Shown piece by piece: positions 43,629 to 53,273 of a DNA stretch of 64,000 bases. The position numbers and the translations under genes are program-made. The notes beneath the pieces are model-generated. The model searched no databases. It had not been told where the DNA came from and saw nothing but the letters and a program-made list of their open reading frames with translations. The stretch comes from Gemmatimonas groenlandica (GTDB lineage: Bacteria; Gemmatimonadota; Gemmatimonadetes; Gemmatimonadales; Gemmatimonadaceae): contig NZ_CP053085.1 of the NCBI RefSeq assembly GCF_013004105.1, positions 3,472,001 through 3,536,000 on the forward strand, given 5' to 3'. Numbering within the stretch: the first letter of the stretch is position 1; every line of letters begins with the position of its first letter.

Positions 43629-44054
43629 ATGTGGTCTTCTGCTCTCTTTTTGTCCGTTGCTACGCTGAGTGTTGGCCTGCTGGCGACATCGGCGCAGTCC
43701 GGCAAGTGGTTCGCCACCGTGAACCAACTGCGGAACGGCGGCTCCGCCGACGTGACCATCGAACCCCGGAATGACAAGCAATCGCGAGCGAAGATCACCT
43801 TTCGCAATGGCAGTCGCGATATGCGCATCGCGTGGGACGTCGTGGCGGGTAACTGCAATGACCAAGGGGCACCGATCGCGCCGCAAGCAGCCTTCACCCA
43901 GGCGCAGACACAGATGGACGGCGGGGGATCGGTCACGGCCGTGATCCCGAAGCTCGAGAGCGGCAAGCGGTATTACATTCGCGTGTTCGACCCGCAGGTG
44001 GCGCCCAACGATCAGAATGTGTGGGGCTGTGCGAATATCAGCGAGAAACCGTAG
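43629..44054 (+). CDS. Small secreted hypothetical protein
   Basis: The ATG at 43629 has a strong GGAGGA site. A signal peptide ('SALFLSVATLSVGLLATSAQ') is followed by about 118 residues with a beta pattern ('ADVTIEPRNDKQSRAKITF', 'MRIAWDVVAGNC', 'KRYYIRVFDPQV') and two Cys ('GNCND', 'WGCAN') that could form a disulphide. The order resembles a small Ig-like or CHRD-like sandwich. It lies 55 bp after the cyclase-like gene in the same direction, but the leader of that gene suggests separate expression is possible. It ends at a perfect hairpin. Confidence 0.62.
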   Translation: MWSSALFLSVATLSVGLLATSAQSGKWFATVNQLRNGGSADVTIEPRNDKQSRAKITFRNGSRDMRIAWDVVAGNCNDQGAPIAPQAAFTQAQTQMDGGGSVTAVIPKLESGKRYYIRVFDPQVAPNDQNVWGCANISEKP

Positions 44055-44083
44055 GCGATTCACGCGAGCGGTCGCACCAAGTG

Positions 44084-44116
44084 CAAAGGGGCCGTGCATG
44101 ATGCACGGCCCCTTTG
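44084..44116. terminator. Bidirectional hairpin terminator
   Basis: A perfect 16-bp inverted repeat pairs 44084-44099 with 44101-44116 (CAAAGGGGCCGTGCAT), with T-rich flank on the right. It separates the convergent genes ending at 44054 and 44138. Confidence 0.85.
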
Positions 44117-44137
44117 TACGTCGTATCGGCAGAGCCC

Positions 44138-45712
44138 TTACGGGGCGGTACCCGGTGAACCCACGCCGCCGAACGTGTAGTACGGAATGCCAAGCGAGAT
44201 CAGCTCACGCCCCGACACGGGAACATGGAACGGTGTGCCGGGAACCAGCTTGCCCCAGCCACGCGCGTCCCACCACGAGATGTCACCTTCGGTGGGATAC
44301 AGTTCGATACGCTTCTCGTACTGAATGGCGTCGAACAGGTCGCCGCACGCGCCGTTATCCTTACGTGGCACGCAGTCACGGCCGGCCGGCGGGCCGTTCG
44401 CGTCCGCCGGACGAAGCCCAGCCGCCACACGGGTCGGATTGATGAGCGCCGCAGCTTCCGTGAAACGTCCCACACGGAACAGCGCTTCGGCGCGGATGAA
44501 CTTCATCTCGTCCATCGACATGATCTGAATGAAGGCGCGATTACCCGAATCGGCCGCCGTGTTCAGATAGCGCGTGGAACGGTACGACGAGGTGAGATAC
44601 GCACCATTGGACGCGCTGCCCATGGTCGACGTGAGACGCGTAAAGCGGGTACCAGCAACGCTGTTGGTCGCCCCATGAATGCGACGGTCCGGCGTCGTGA
44701 TCGTGAACGCGGTGCGATTGGCGATCGGAGCGGCCACCCACGCCTGATAATTGCCGGAGGTGTCGGCCGGACCAAGAAGACGGTTGTGGATCCGGACCGT
44801 ACTCTGCGCGAACGAGTTGTTGATATACGTCGAGGCGGTGTTGGCCACGGCCGGATCGGCCTGCCATCCAAAATCCCGCGTGATACCCGAGTCGAGACGC
44901 GCCAGCACGGCATTCCAGTTGACCGCGTTGCGCGCGGCAGGGGTACGCGGCGAGTACACATCGGCGCGCACCAGGAACGAATACATCACCCGCACCAGTT
45001 CATCGCGCGTGATCGGACGGCCGTTGATGAAAAGCGCCGGCCACGTGAAGTTCGGTCCCGCCTTCGCTTCCGTAATCACGACGTTCATCTGCGCTTTGGC
45101 ATTCGCCAAGACATCCGGCCACGGCACCAGAGTGACGTTGGTCTGGTTCAAGCCCGGCGTGATCGTATCCGTGATGTAGGCTTGGTCGGTGGCGAGGGCG
45201 AGCTTGAGCTGCGAAATGGCAATGATGAACTTCGCGAACAGCTTGCGATTGGGCGTGTCGGCACCGTTCGGTGTGGTGGCGTCGATGGCGCCGAACTTGA
45301 GTTTGTTATCGCGGATACCGATGAAGGCTTCGCGGGCACCGGCTGACGCCTCGTACGGGGTCCAATACGCCACGCGCGTAGCGCAGTTTACGTTGTCGCG
45401 GTTGTTGATGGGCAGCCGCGGTTCAACAGCGAACTCGAGGTACGTCACGCTGGTGGTCGTGATATCGTGGCCCCACAAGCTGTAAATCAGCGTGGGACAG
45501 CTGCCACGATTCACGGCCGTGTAGGCTTTAAAGGAGCCAATCAACGCGGCTTCCGTATTGGCCGCGTTGTTGAATACCGTGGCGATACTGAGGTTGTTCG
45601 GATCGGTAACGGCGAGATCGACGCAGCCTGCCAGCGAGGCAGCGGCCATGGTACCAATCAGGATAGCGGCGCGGCGGCGTACGGCGACCGAGCGGGACAC
45701 AGAAGTATGCAT
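44138..45712 (-). CDS. SusD/RagB-family outer-membrane lipoprotein
   Basis: The ATG at 45712 gives a lipoprotein signal with lipobox 'ASLAGC', so the protein is lipidated and sits on the outer face of the outer membrane over a SusC channel. The helical TPR-like SusD fold is suggested by 'DLAVTDPNNLSIATVFNN' near the N-terminus, 'FAKFIIAISQLKLALATDQA' and the C-terminal 'EMKFIRAEALFRVGRFTEAA', 'LFDAIQYEKRIELYPTEGDI', 'WWDARGWGKL'. The gene lies 14 bp downstream of the SusC gene. The pair imports a large nutrient, often an oligosaccharide or peptide; no polysaccharide lyase or glycosidase is nearby to name it. Confidence 0.9.
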   Translation of the reverse strand: MHTSVSRSVAVRRRAAILIGTMAAASLAGCVDLAVTDPNNLSIATVFNNAANTEAALIGSFKAYTAVNRGSCPTLIYSLWGHDITTTSVTYLEFAVEPRLPINNRDNVNCATRVAYWTPYEASAGAREAFIGIRDNKLKFGAIDATTPNGADTPNRKLFAKFIIAISQLKLALATDQAYITDTITPGLNQTNVTLVPWPDVLANAKAQMNVVITEAKAGPNFTWPALFINGRPITRDELVRVMYSFLVRADVYSPRTPAARNAVNWNAVLARLDSGITRDFGWQADPAVANTASTYINNSFAQSTVRIHNRLLGPADTSGNYQAWVAAPIANRTAFTITTPDRRIHGATNSVAGTRFTRLTSTMGSASNGAYLTSSYRSTRYLNTAADSGNRAFIQIMSMDEMKFIRAEALFRVGRFTEAAALINPTRVAAGLRPADANGPPAGRDCVPRKDNGACGDLFDAIQYEKRIELYPTEGDISWWDARGWGKLVPGTPFHVPVSGRELISLGIPYYTFGGVGSPGTAP

Positions 45713-45726
45713 GAATGCGGCCTCGG

Positions 45727-48700
45727 TCAGAAGGTAAGCGTAACGACGCCGGTCAGCGTGCGCGTCATGGGATACGTAGCATCGTCGAAGCGTACCGTCG
45801 GCGAGCCGGCCATGACATTGAGGCCGGTGTAATTCGTGAACGTGCGCATGTTCCGTCCGATCAGATCGATCTGCGCGCGCGACACACCAACCTTGTTCAG
45901 GAAGGGCCAACGCTTCGCGTCTGCCGTGTAGCCCAGCATGAGCTCCGCGATCGTCAGGTGCGTACCGCTTTCCACGAACTGCGCGAGATACAGGTTGTTG
46001 TTGTTCGACACGGCGTTGTAGTAGGACACCGGCTTTTTCTGTTCGTCTGGCTTGCCGAACTGGTCGACGTCGGGATGGTCACCCGAGGCGTAGAACGTCT
46101 GGTTGCTGTTGGCGTACACATCGCCACCCAACTGCCCCGTCGTCTGGATGAAGAGACGGAAGTTGTTGTATCGGAAATTGTTCTGGAAACCGAAGCGGAA
46201 GAGCGGCTGACTGTCGCCGATGCGGTCGTACCAAAGCTGTCCCGTGGAATCGCGGCGCTGAATCGGTAGCCCCCAGCCGTAGGCGGTGCCATCGATCGTG
46301 ACGGAGCTGCCCCACAGGTTCTTGGCAATACCATCGCGCCACGTGTTGCCCGCACCCACCGGCACCACCCAGCCGTCGTCGTTGACGTCGAATTGCGCCT
46401 GCGAGTTGCGGTGAATGGCGGCCAACTGCGACTTGTCCCGGACGTTCTGGTTGCCCCACATCTCGCTGAGCGGGATCCCGTCGCACTTGTACTGCAGGCC
46501 GTCGTCGAAGCAGGTACGCCCGAAGCTGCGCGTGAACTGCTTCTGATTGTCTCCCGTCACGAGAATGTCCCAGCGCAACCCGTTGGGGTTGGTCAGCACC
46601 GCGCCCTGGAGCGTCAACTCGAGTACGTTGCCGCCGATGTACGCGGGATTCGTGCGAACGAGCTGGTAACCCGAGACGGCCGGTGCCGGCACGTTCACGA
46701 ACACATCCTTACTGTCGTTCCGCACATACGTGACCGTCGCCGACAGGCGCGACTTGTACGCGAGGTCGATACCGATTTCCTGTTCCTTGGTGAACGTCGG
46801 CGTGATGTTAATGTTGCCAAGATTGCTGCGGCGGATCGCGCCGGTGCCGTCGTTCGTCATCGCCTCATACTGATCGCTGAAGCTCGGGCTCACACCAGTC
46901 ACGCCGTAGCTGTAGCGCAGCTTGAACTGATTGAACGCCGGCATCGGGAACCAGCTTTCCTCACTCAGAATCCAGGCGGCCGAGGCTCGGCCGAAGGTGT
47001 TCCAGCGATTGGCGGCACCGAACAGCGAGTTGCCTTCACGGCGCCAGAGGAAATCGCCGATGTAGCGTTCCTTGAAGCTGAGGCCGAGGTTGGTGATGGA
47101 GCCGAGCACGCGATAGTCGTTGATGAGATTCGCGGTCGTGCGCACGCGCGCCTGCGACATGGCTTTGAGCCCTTCGGTGCCGAAATCCGTTCCGGTAGTC
47201 GTGAGGCTGGGGGCGTACTCACGGCGCGTTTCACCGCGCTGCGACAGTCGCGCCGTGAGTTCGCCGAGGGTTTTTGTCGCTGAGACGGTGCCCGTGATGA
47301 TGTAGCCGTCAGTCACCTCGTTGATCTCGCGCAGGCTGCCGATGCTCGGGCTGATCGTGCCGAGATTCGACGTCGCCGTCGACACGACCGGAGCGCCGCG
47401 CGGTGTATACGTGGTCCGAGCGTAATCGCCGCGATCGTAGTTGGCATCGCCGGCCACCGACAGCCAGCTGAAGGGACGGTAGCTGGCGTTGGCATTGAGC
47501 AGGGTGCGCGCACGCCGGATCACGTCGTCGGCGATAAACTGCGTGTACAGCGGATTCGCATACAGCGAGACCGAATCGGGAACGATCAGGTACGGAAAAC
47601 CGACCTTGGGAAACGGATCAGCCTCCTTCAGGTTCACGTCGGTATCAATGCGATAGAAGTTGTTGAAGCTCGGGCTCGACGCGTCGTCCTGTCCGCGGGT
47701 GTGGTTCACCGACACGCCCACGTTGAGCTTCTCGTTCAGCCGCGAGTCGAGGTTCACGCGCAGCGTTTGGCGGCGATACCCTTCGTTGTCTTCCAACACG
47801 CCGCCGAACACGTTACGCGTGTACGCCACGTTGTAGTTCGTGGCGGCGGCGTTGCCTTGCACCTGCAGGCTCTGAATCGTGGTGCTGCCCGGATTGAAGA
47901 ACAGCTTCGGGTGATCGTAGGTCTGCGACGTAAACGGCGCGTCCATGATACCGAGCGGTTTGAGCGCACGCTGGGCGCGCGGCACGACCTGATCTTGCGC
48001 GTTCAGCCAATTGCCATTGGCGTCTTGCCGGAACGCATGATGCTGATTCTTCTTCAGGTTCGTTTGAAACTGATCGGTGCCGGTCTCGGAGCGCGCCTGA
48101 AATTGCGTCGTGCCAAGGGCGAGCCCTTTACCGCGCCTGGTGGTGATCGCGATAACGCCGGCCGCCGCACGAGAGCCGTACAACGAGGCTGCCGCGGCGC
48201 CCTTGATCACCTCGATCGACTCCACGTCCATCGACTCGATGTCCTGCGTGGTCACCGATTGTGCTTGGTTCAAAAACACGCCGTCCACCACGAAGAGGGG
48301 CGATGGTGGGGTACCGGCCTCGGTGATGCCGGAGATCGGTGTGCGGAGCACGATGTTGACGCCACTTCCCGGCTTGCCGCTCGGACGCGTGATGGCAACA
48401 CCGGCCACCTTACCCGCAATCAGATTGGCGGCCGAGCCGGTCGGCATGACCGGAATGTTTTCCGACGTGATCTTGTCGACGGTGATCGTGGACTTCGCTA
48501 CCGACTGGGCATCCATACTACCGGATACCGTCACTTGATCGAGGCGTGTGGACGTAATACTGAGTGAAACGTTCAACGTGGTCACGCTGTCGGCGACCAG
48601 TCGGATGTTGGTGATGCGCTGCGGGCCATAACCGAGCCGCCTCACATCGAAGTTGTAGAGTCCTGCCGGAGCGCTGGGAATAATGAAGCGACCGTCTGGC

Positions 48701-48948
48701 CCGGTACTCGCCGTGATGGGCGTGCCGACAAGGAAAACGTTGACGCCGGCCAACGGTAGCTTGCTGACGACGTCGGTCACGACTCCCACCACCCTCGCGC
48801 GCCGAGTCGGCTGCGTGGATTCAGTGGCTGCCTGCGCCGAGAGTCGCGCGAGCGGAGCTGCGCACCATAGCAAGCTTGCGCTTAGGGTTGCAACCAGCGC
48901 GCGGTTGGGCACACGCTGCGGGAAGCGTTTGCGTCGAGATGACATCAT
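45727..48948 (-). CDS. SusC/RagA-family TonB-linked outer-membrane protein
   Basis: The ATG at 48948 gives a signal peptide ending 'LARLSAQA'. An N-terminal carboxypeptidase-regulatory-like domain ('VVGVVTDVVSKLPLAGVNVF') is followed by the plug ('TSENIPVMPTGSAANLIAGK', 'PLFVVDGVFLNQ') and 'VESIEVIKGAAAASLYGSRA', the signature of SusC-type proteins. A long barrel of about 850 residues follows and ends near 'RTLTGVVTLTF' with the final Phe. With the adjacent SusD gene it forms a lipoprotein-lidded TonB importer. Upstream, minus-strand TATAGT (about 48991-48996) could serve as -10. Confidence 0.92.
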   Translation of the reverse strand: MMSSRRKRFPQRVPNRALVATLSASLLWCAAPLARLSAQAATESTQPTRRARVVGVVTDVVSKLPLAGVNVFLVGTPITASTGPDGRFIIPSAPAGLYNFDVRRLGYGPQRITNIRLVADSVTTLNVSLSITSTRLDQVTVSGSMDAQSVAKSTITVDKITSENIPVMPTGSAANLIAGKVAGVAITRPSGKPGSGVNIVLRTPISGITEAGTPPSPLFVVDGVFLNQAQSVTTQDIESMDVESIEVIKGAAAASLYGSRAAAGVIAITTRRGKGLALGTTQFQARSETGTDQFQTNLKKNQHHAFRQDANGNWLNAQDQVVPRAQRALKPLGIMDAPFTSQTYDHPKLFFNPGSTTIQSLQVQGNAAATNYNVAYTRNVFGGVLEDNEGYRRQTLRVNLDSRLNEKLNVGVSVNHTRGQDDASSPSFNNFYRIDTDVNLKEADPFPKVGFPYLIVPDSVSLYANPLYTQFIADDVIRRARTLLNANASYRPFSWLSVAGDANYDRGDYARTTYTPRGAPVVSTATSNLGTISPSIGSLREINEVTDGYIITGTVSATKTLGELTARLSQRGETRREYAPSLTTTGTDFGTEGLKAMSQARVRTTANLINDYRVLGSITNLGLSFKERYIGDFLWRREGNSLFGAANRWNTFGRASAAWILSEESWFPMPAFNQFKLRYSYGVTGVSPSFSDQYEAMTNDGTGAIRRSNLGNINITPTFTKEQEIGIDLAYKSRLSATVTYVRNDSKDVFVNVPAPAVSGYQLVRTNPAYIGGNVLELTLQGAVLTNPNGLRWDILVTGDNQKQFTRSFGRTCFDDGLQYKCDGIPLSEMWGNQNVRDKSQLAAIHRNSQAQFDVNDDGWVVPVGAGNTWRDGIAKNLWGSSVTIDGTAYGWGLPIQRRDSTGQLWYDRIGDSQPLFRFGFQNNFRYNNFRLFIQTTGQLGGDVYANSNQTFYASGDHPDVDQFGKPDEQKKPVSYYNAVSNNNNLYLAQFVESGTHLTIAELMLGYTADAKRWPFLNKVGVSRAQIDLIGRNMRTFTNYTGLNVMAGSPTVRFDDATYPMTRTLTGVVTLTF

Positions 48949-49105
48949 TGAGCGGGTCGGAGGGGACCAAAGCGTGGGGAGGCCACGGCCACTATACGAC
49001 CACACATGCGATGTCGCCAGATTGTTACGTGCTAAGAAAATCAGACAACAATGGCACAACGAGTCAGCGACGGAAACATCGCGTTCGCATTGTTCAGTAA
49101 TGAGA

Positions 49106-49132
49106 CGTTGATCGAGATCTCGTTGATCAACG
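49106..49132. terminator. Small hairpin at the 3' end of the plug-only gene
   Basis: CGTTGATC (49106-49113) pairs with GATCAACG (49125-49132), overlapping the stop codon at 49127. It may terminate the leftward transcript before the SusC promoter region. The rest of 48949-49105 shows no gene. Confidence 0.4.
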
Positions 49133-49951
49133 CCTGAACGAATTGATCACGATCGCGCCGCAACGATCAGCGCGTTGTGGCAAGCCTGGGATCACGACGT
49201 TCATGGGATACACCTCGACACTGCGAAACATCGATGGATCGAGTCGACCAACCTGATCGCCTTCGATGGGCGATGTATCGAGGAAGAATTGCATCGGACA
49301 CGGATTGGAGAACCCATCGTTCCCCACGCCTTGCGTCCCACTTGCCCCACCGCGGTTACGGGAGATCGTCGCTACGACTTCGCCGTCGGTGCCGTTGCCA
49401 CGAAGCCGCTGGATGGTCATGCCCGGCACACCTTGCACGAGTTCAGCAATCGAATAAGGACGCGTTTCGAGAATGTACTCCCGGGTATAGAGGCGACCGG
49501 CGCCGACGCGCATCTGGATCAGTCGCTGACCCTGAGCCACCGCCGTAGCAGTCGCGGAATTGGCCTTGGCGGTGACTTCAACTGTTGAAAGCGTGCGCGG
49601 ATAGCGCCGTAGTAGTAGTGACAAGGTGTCCTTCGAGGAGCGCACCACGATCACTTCACGCTGGTACGGTACATATCCGATCTGGCGCGCCAGCACGACG
49701 TGCGGGCCCGTCGGCGGATCGGCAAACCGCCAGAATCCCTTTGCATCGCTTCGTGTTGTGTACGAGGTGCCGGCGATCAGCACTTCGGCGTCGCCCATCG
49801 GCTTGCCGGCGGCGTCCACCACCCAGCCCACCAGCTCGTCCCGGGATTGCGCGGCCACCGGCTGCGCCCGCAACAGCGACGGCACGATCAGCAGCGCGAG
49901 TCCCGCATAGGCGCTGCGCACATTCCTGAAGACTTTCGGTAACTGGCCCAT
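49127..49951 (-). CDS. Carboxypeptidase-regulatory-like and TonB plug protein without a barrel
   Basis: The ATG at 49951 gives a signal peptide ending 'RAQPVAAQS'. Residues 35-125 form a carboxypeptidase-regulatory-like domain ('LVGWVVDAAGKPMGDAEVLI', 'FADPPTGPHVVLARQIGY'). A plug-like segment follows ('SIAELVQGVPGMTIQRLRG', 'CPMQFFLDTSPIEGDQVGRL', 'MFRSVEVYP') and the protein stops at 274 residues with 'IVINSFRR', where a receptor would continue into the barrel. The usual TonB-receptor barrel is absent and no frame remnant is seen downstream. It may be a domesticated soluble plug that competes for or senses TonB. It lies upstream of the SusC/SusD pair in the same direction. Confidence 0.72.
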   Translation of the reverse strand: MGQLPKVFRNVRSAYAGLALLIVPSLLRAQPVAAQSRDELVGWVVDAAGKPMGDAEVLIAGTSYTTRSDAKGFWRFADPPTGPHVVLARQIGYVPYQREVIVVRSSKDTLSLLLRRYPRTLSTVEVTAKANSATATAVAQGQRLIQMRVGAGRLYTREYILETRPYSIAELVQGVPGMTIQRLRGNGTDGEVVATISRNRGGASGTQGVGNDGFSNPCPMQFFLDTSPIEGDQVGRLDPSMFRSVEVYPMNVVIPGLPQRADRCGAIVINSFRR

Positions 49952-50012
49952 AGCCCATTGAAACGCCGCGGTGCGCGAAACGCAACGACGGAACCGATCT
50001 GGCGCATCACCA

Positions 50013-51344
50013 CTACTTCGCCGTGACGCGCCAGATCGCATTGCCCACGTCGTCGGCCACCAGTAGCGCGCCGCGCGCGTCGATGGCGACGCCGACCGGG
50101 CGCCCGCGCGAAAACTCCTCGCGCTCGAGAAATCCCGTGAGCACATCGACGGGCTCGCCCGACGGCGCGCCATTCACGAACGGCACGAAGATCACCTTGT
50201 AGCCGCTCATCGGCTTGCGGTTCCACGAGCCGTGTTGCGCCACGAAGGCACCGCGCTGCAATGCAGGTGGCAATGCACCGGCGCGTGAGAAGGCGAGCCC
50301 CAGCGAGGCGGTATGGGCCCCGAGCGCGTAGTCCGGCACCACCGCGCTCGCGACCAGATCGGCCCGCGCTGGTGTCACCCGTGTGTCGACATGCGGGCCG
50401 AAGTAGCTGTAGGGCCAGCCGTAGAACGCGCCGTCGCGTACCCGCGTCATGTAGTCGGGCACGAGGTCGCTCCCCAGCTCGTCGCGCTCATTCACCGCGA
50501 CCCACAGCGCGCCGGTCGTCGGCTCGAAGCTCATCCCGACGGGATTGCGCAAACCGCTGGCGAGAATGCGATGGCTGCCCGTGCGCACATCGACCGCCCA
50601 GATGGCGGCGCGCTCGGCTTCGACATCCATGCCATTCTCTGCCGCGTTGCTGTTCGATCCCACCGCCACGAACAGCGTGCTGCCATCCAACGAGGCGACC
50701 ACATTTTTCGTCCAGTGGTGATTCCGCGAACCGGCCGGCAGCGCGACCACGCGCGTGCCCGCCTCGGCGATGCGCTGCACACCCGCGCGATACGGAAAGC
50801 GGACGATGGCGTCGGTGTTGGCCACGTACAGCGCGTCGCCCACCAGCGTCATCCCGAACGGCGACGTGAGCCCGGAGAGCAGCACCGACCGCACATCCGC
50901 GATGCCGTCACCGTTGGTATCGCGCAGCAGCGTTATGCGATCGGCGCTCGCGACCGCACCACCGGCTTTCCGTTGAAAGCGCTTGAAGAACCAGCCTTTG
51001 ATGCCGGTGGCATCGTCCGGCCGCTCCGGTGCATTGGTTTCCGCGACCAGCACGTCGCCATTGGGCAGCACGTACAGCCAACGCGGATGATCGAGATCAC
51101 GCGCGAACGGTTGCACCGCGAGTCCAGGTGCCGCCACGGGCATCTCACTCGCCAACCATGCGCGCGCGCTGGCGACACCGATGGTTGGAATGAGCGACGT
51201 GCGCGGGGCGTCGAGCGTCGGCGACGGTCCGATGCCGGCGGCGAGTGGCAGCTGTGCGCGGCCACCGCAGGCCGCCAGCATCGGCGAGACGAGTAATGCA
51301 CTGGCGAACGACACGACGAGGGTGCAGGCAGAATGGCGTTTCAT
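50013..51344 (-). CDS. PQQ-type sugar dehydrogenase-like lipoprotein (sorbosone dehydrogenase family)
   Basis: The ATG at 51344 gives a lipoprotein signal with lipobox 'PMLAAC'. The six-bladed propeller of soluble glucose/sorbosone dehydrogenases is indicated by '[19 protein letters not shown]', '[18 protein letters not shown]', '[20 protein letters not shown]' (His in the PQQ-site position), '[20 protein letters not shown]' and '[19 protein letters not shown]'. These proteins oxidise aldoses or sorbosone with PQQ in the periplasm; cofactor biosynthesis genes are not in this window. It follows the Kelch gene (26-bp gap) and may share its transcript. Confidence 0.87.
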   Translation of the reverse strand: MKRHSACTLVVSFASALLVSPMLAACGGRAQLPLAAGIGPSPTLDAPRTSLIPTIGVASARAWLASEMPVAAPGLAVQPFARDLDHPRWLYVLPNGDVLVAETNAPERPDDATGIKGWFFKRFQRKAGGAVASADRITLLRDTNGDGIADVRSVLLSGLTSPFGMTLVGDALYVANTDAIVRFPYRAGVQRIAEAGTRVVALPAGSRNHHWTKNVVASLDGSTLFVAVGSNSNAAENGMDVEAERAAIWAVDVRTGSHRILASGLRNPVGMSFEPTTGALWVAVNERDELGSDLVPDYMTRVRDGAFYGWPYSYFGPHVDTRVTPARADLVASAVVPDYALGAHTASLGLAFSRAGALPPALQRGAFVAQHGSWNRKPMSGYKVIFVPFVNGAPSGEPVDVLTGFLEREEFSRGRPVGVAIDARGALLVADDVGNAIWRVTAK

Positions 51345-51370
51345 GGGACGCCGTATCGCAAGATCCGCGC

Positions 51371-52516
51371 TTACGGCCGATACACCCACGCACTCGCGCG
51401 CGGCCCGCGTCCGCCGCCGTAGCCGCCGGTGATCAGTACGCCGCCACCAGTGATCGGCGCGACGGCGGAGAACTGGCCCGCCATCGGGCTGTTGCCCGGC
51501 ACGAGCGCGAACGCACGCGCGGGCGCTCGCGCACGTGGATCGAAGGTCTCGGCTTGTGTGGCCCCACCAGCAATCAGGACGGTACCGTTTGGCAACAGTA
51601 CGGCGCTGCCGTTGTGCTTGTAGCGCGGACGTACCAGGTCCGGTCCCAGCGTGAACGTGGTCGAGATCGGATCGAACAGCTCGGTGCTGTCGTAGACGCC
51701 GTCCGTGTCGCGCTCGTCGGTGCCACCGGTGATCAACACCCGCCCGTCGCGCAGTACGACGGCATCGTGCTTGTGCCGCCGCACGCGCATGTCGCCGACC
51801 TTCCGGAACGTGCCGCTCGCCACGTCATAGCGTTCGGCCGATGTGTAGAGCGTGATCTCCGCGCGACGTCCGCGATGTCCACCGACCACGAGCACCTGTC
51901 CGCTCTGCAGCAACACCGCAGCGTGGCTCTCGCGGGCGACCGTCATACTCCCGGTCGGCGAAAAGCGTCCGGTGGTAGGATCGTAGAGCTCCGCGCTGGA
52001 GAGAAAGCTCCACGCCGGACCCACACCGCCGGCAATAAGTACCTTCCCGTTGGCGAGGGCGACCGCCACGTGCCCGGCGCGCGCCGCACCAAGTGAACCG
52101 GTCGGCACGAAGCGATTGGTCGCCGGATCGAACAACTCGGCGGCGGCGAGCACGGTGGATCCCGCCGCGTAGCCCCCCGCGAGCAGCACCTTGCCGTCGG
52201 GCAGCCGCGTCGCCGTGTGGCTATGGCGCAGCGTACGCATGCGCGGCAAGGCGGCGAATCGCCCGCCGGCCGGATCGAAGAGCTCCGCCCCGCTGATCGA
52301 GTTCTCTTCGTTGGTGAACCCCCCGGCGACCAGCACGCGACCATCTCGCAGCGTGGTCGCCGTGTGGGCCGCGCGTTCGATACTCATCGCGGTCGTGGTC
52401 ACGACGGAGCCGGCCGCACCGCCAGAGGGTGGGAGACGCGCTGGCGGAGCGCGAAATGTGGTCAGGGCCAACGCCGCCAACGTGACGGCATAGCGACGGC
52501 GAGTGTCGTGCGACAT
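51371..52516 (-). CDS. Secreted Kelch-repeat propeller protein
   Basis: The ATG at 52516 follows a GGAGG site. A probable signal peptide is short ('[16 protein letters not shown]'). Seven Kelch units are visible, each with a GG doublet: 'GRVLVAGG', 'GKVLLAGG', 'GKVLIAGG', 'GQVLVVGG', 'GRVLITGG', 'GTVLIAGG' and 'GGVLITGG', with following '[12 protein letters not shown]' and 'ESHAAVLL' patterns. Seven blades would close a propeller. This could be a galactose-oxidase-like scaffold, but the copper ligands of that enzyme are not recognisable. It precedes the PQQ-dehydrogenase-like gene in the same direction. Confidence 0.87.
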   Translation of the reverse strand: MSHDTRRRYAVTLAALALTTFRAPPARLPPSGGAAGSVVTTTAMSIERAAHTATTLRDGRVLVAGGFTNEENSISGAELFDPAGGRFAALPRMRTLRHSHTATRLPDGKVLLAGGYAAGSTVLAAAELFDPATNRFVPTGSLGAARAGHVAVALANGKVLIAGGVGPAWSFLSSAELYDPTTGRFSPTGSMTVARESHAAVLLQSGQVLVVGGHRGRRAEITLYTSAERYDVASGTFRKVGDMRVRRHKHDAVVLRDGRVLITGGTDERDTDGVYDSTELFDPISTTFTLGPDLVRPRYKHNGSAVLLPNGTVLIAGGATQAETFDPRARAPARAFALVPGNSPMAGQFSAVAPITGGGVLITGGYGGGRGPRASAWVYRP

Positions 52517-52590
52517 CAGCACCTCCAGCAGGTAAGAACCCGAGCGGGTGACGCGGAACAGCTCTACGACAACTCGACCGTCCGAATCGT

Positions 52591-52797
52591 TCAGTCACCC
52601 TTGAGTACGAAGGTGAGCTTGAGCGTGACCTTGTACATGGTCACCTTGCCGTTGGCGACCTCGACACTCTGGTCCTGAATCCAGGCGCCGGCGATACCGG
52701 TGATCGTCTCCGAGGCTTTGGCGATGCCCTGCGTCACGGCATCGTCGAGGCTGACCTTGCTCGAGGAAATGATCTCAATGACTTTGGCGACCGACAT
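52591..52797 (-). CDS. Dodecin (flavin-binding)
   Basis: The 68-residue protein matches dodecin, a dodecameric protein that stores or protects flavins. 'SVAKVIEIISSSKVSLDDAV' and 'GIAKASETITGIAGAWIQDQ' show the family pattern, with Trp39 and Gln41 in the flavin-stacking positions, and 'KVTMYKVTLKLTFVL' is the closing strand. It has no export signal. It stands alone between Kelch and membrane-protein genes and has no visible regulation. Confidence 0.93.
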   Translation of the reverse strand: MSVAKVIEIISSSKVSLDDAVTQGIAKASETITGIAGAWIQDQSVEVANGKVTMYKVTLKLTFVLKGD

Positions 52798-52901
52798 GAT
52801 GGCGTCTCAGCGTAGTGGGAATGTCGACCACGCAGGACCGCGGATCGACACCCACGCACAGCGCAGAAGGCGTGCCACCCGCCCACTGAGGTGACCCTCC
52901 C

Positions 52902-53273
52902 CTACAACGCTTCAGGGACGCGATCCACCACCGACGTCGGCCGCTTGCCCAGCTGAAACCACACGACGACGAGTGGCACACCCAGCAGCACCGGCCAGAA
53001 CCACTGCACCGCGGGGTGCACATCGGTGAACAGTGTGGGGGTCGGACCGAACACCACACCGATCAGCCCGAGCAGCGCTCCTGAGCGCTTCTGTTGGTCC
53101 AGCAGTCGCGCGGCGCGGCGGAACAGGAACACGGCCAGCTGCAGCAGCAGCATGCCAATCCAATGCTCACGCCATGGATAGTTGGCGGTCACGCTGATGT
53201 AGACCAGATAGATCAGCAGCAGCGTACACAGCACGGCGAGGACTTTCAGTCCGCCAATGACGAAGTTGAGCAT
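52902..53273 (-). CDS. Small integral membrane protein
   Basis: The 123-residue product has three to four hydrophobic segments ('FVIGGLKVLAVLCTLLLIYL', 'WIGMLLLQLAVFLF', 'GALLGLIGVVFG', 'PVLLGVPLVVVWF'). No conserved functional motif is recognised. Its ATG follows the amidase TAG directly (TAGATG), so the two are translated together, and it may be a partner of the lipoprotein amidase, though the link is only positional. Confidence 0.68.
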   Translation of the reverse strand: MLNFVIGGLKVLAVLCTLLLIYLVYISVTANYPWREHWIGMLLLQLAVFLFRRAARLLDQQKRSGALLGLIGVVFGPTPTLFTDVHPAVQWFWPVLLGVPLVVVWFQLGKRPTSVVDRVPEAL

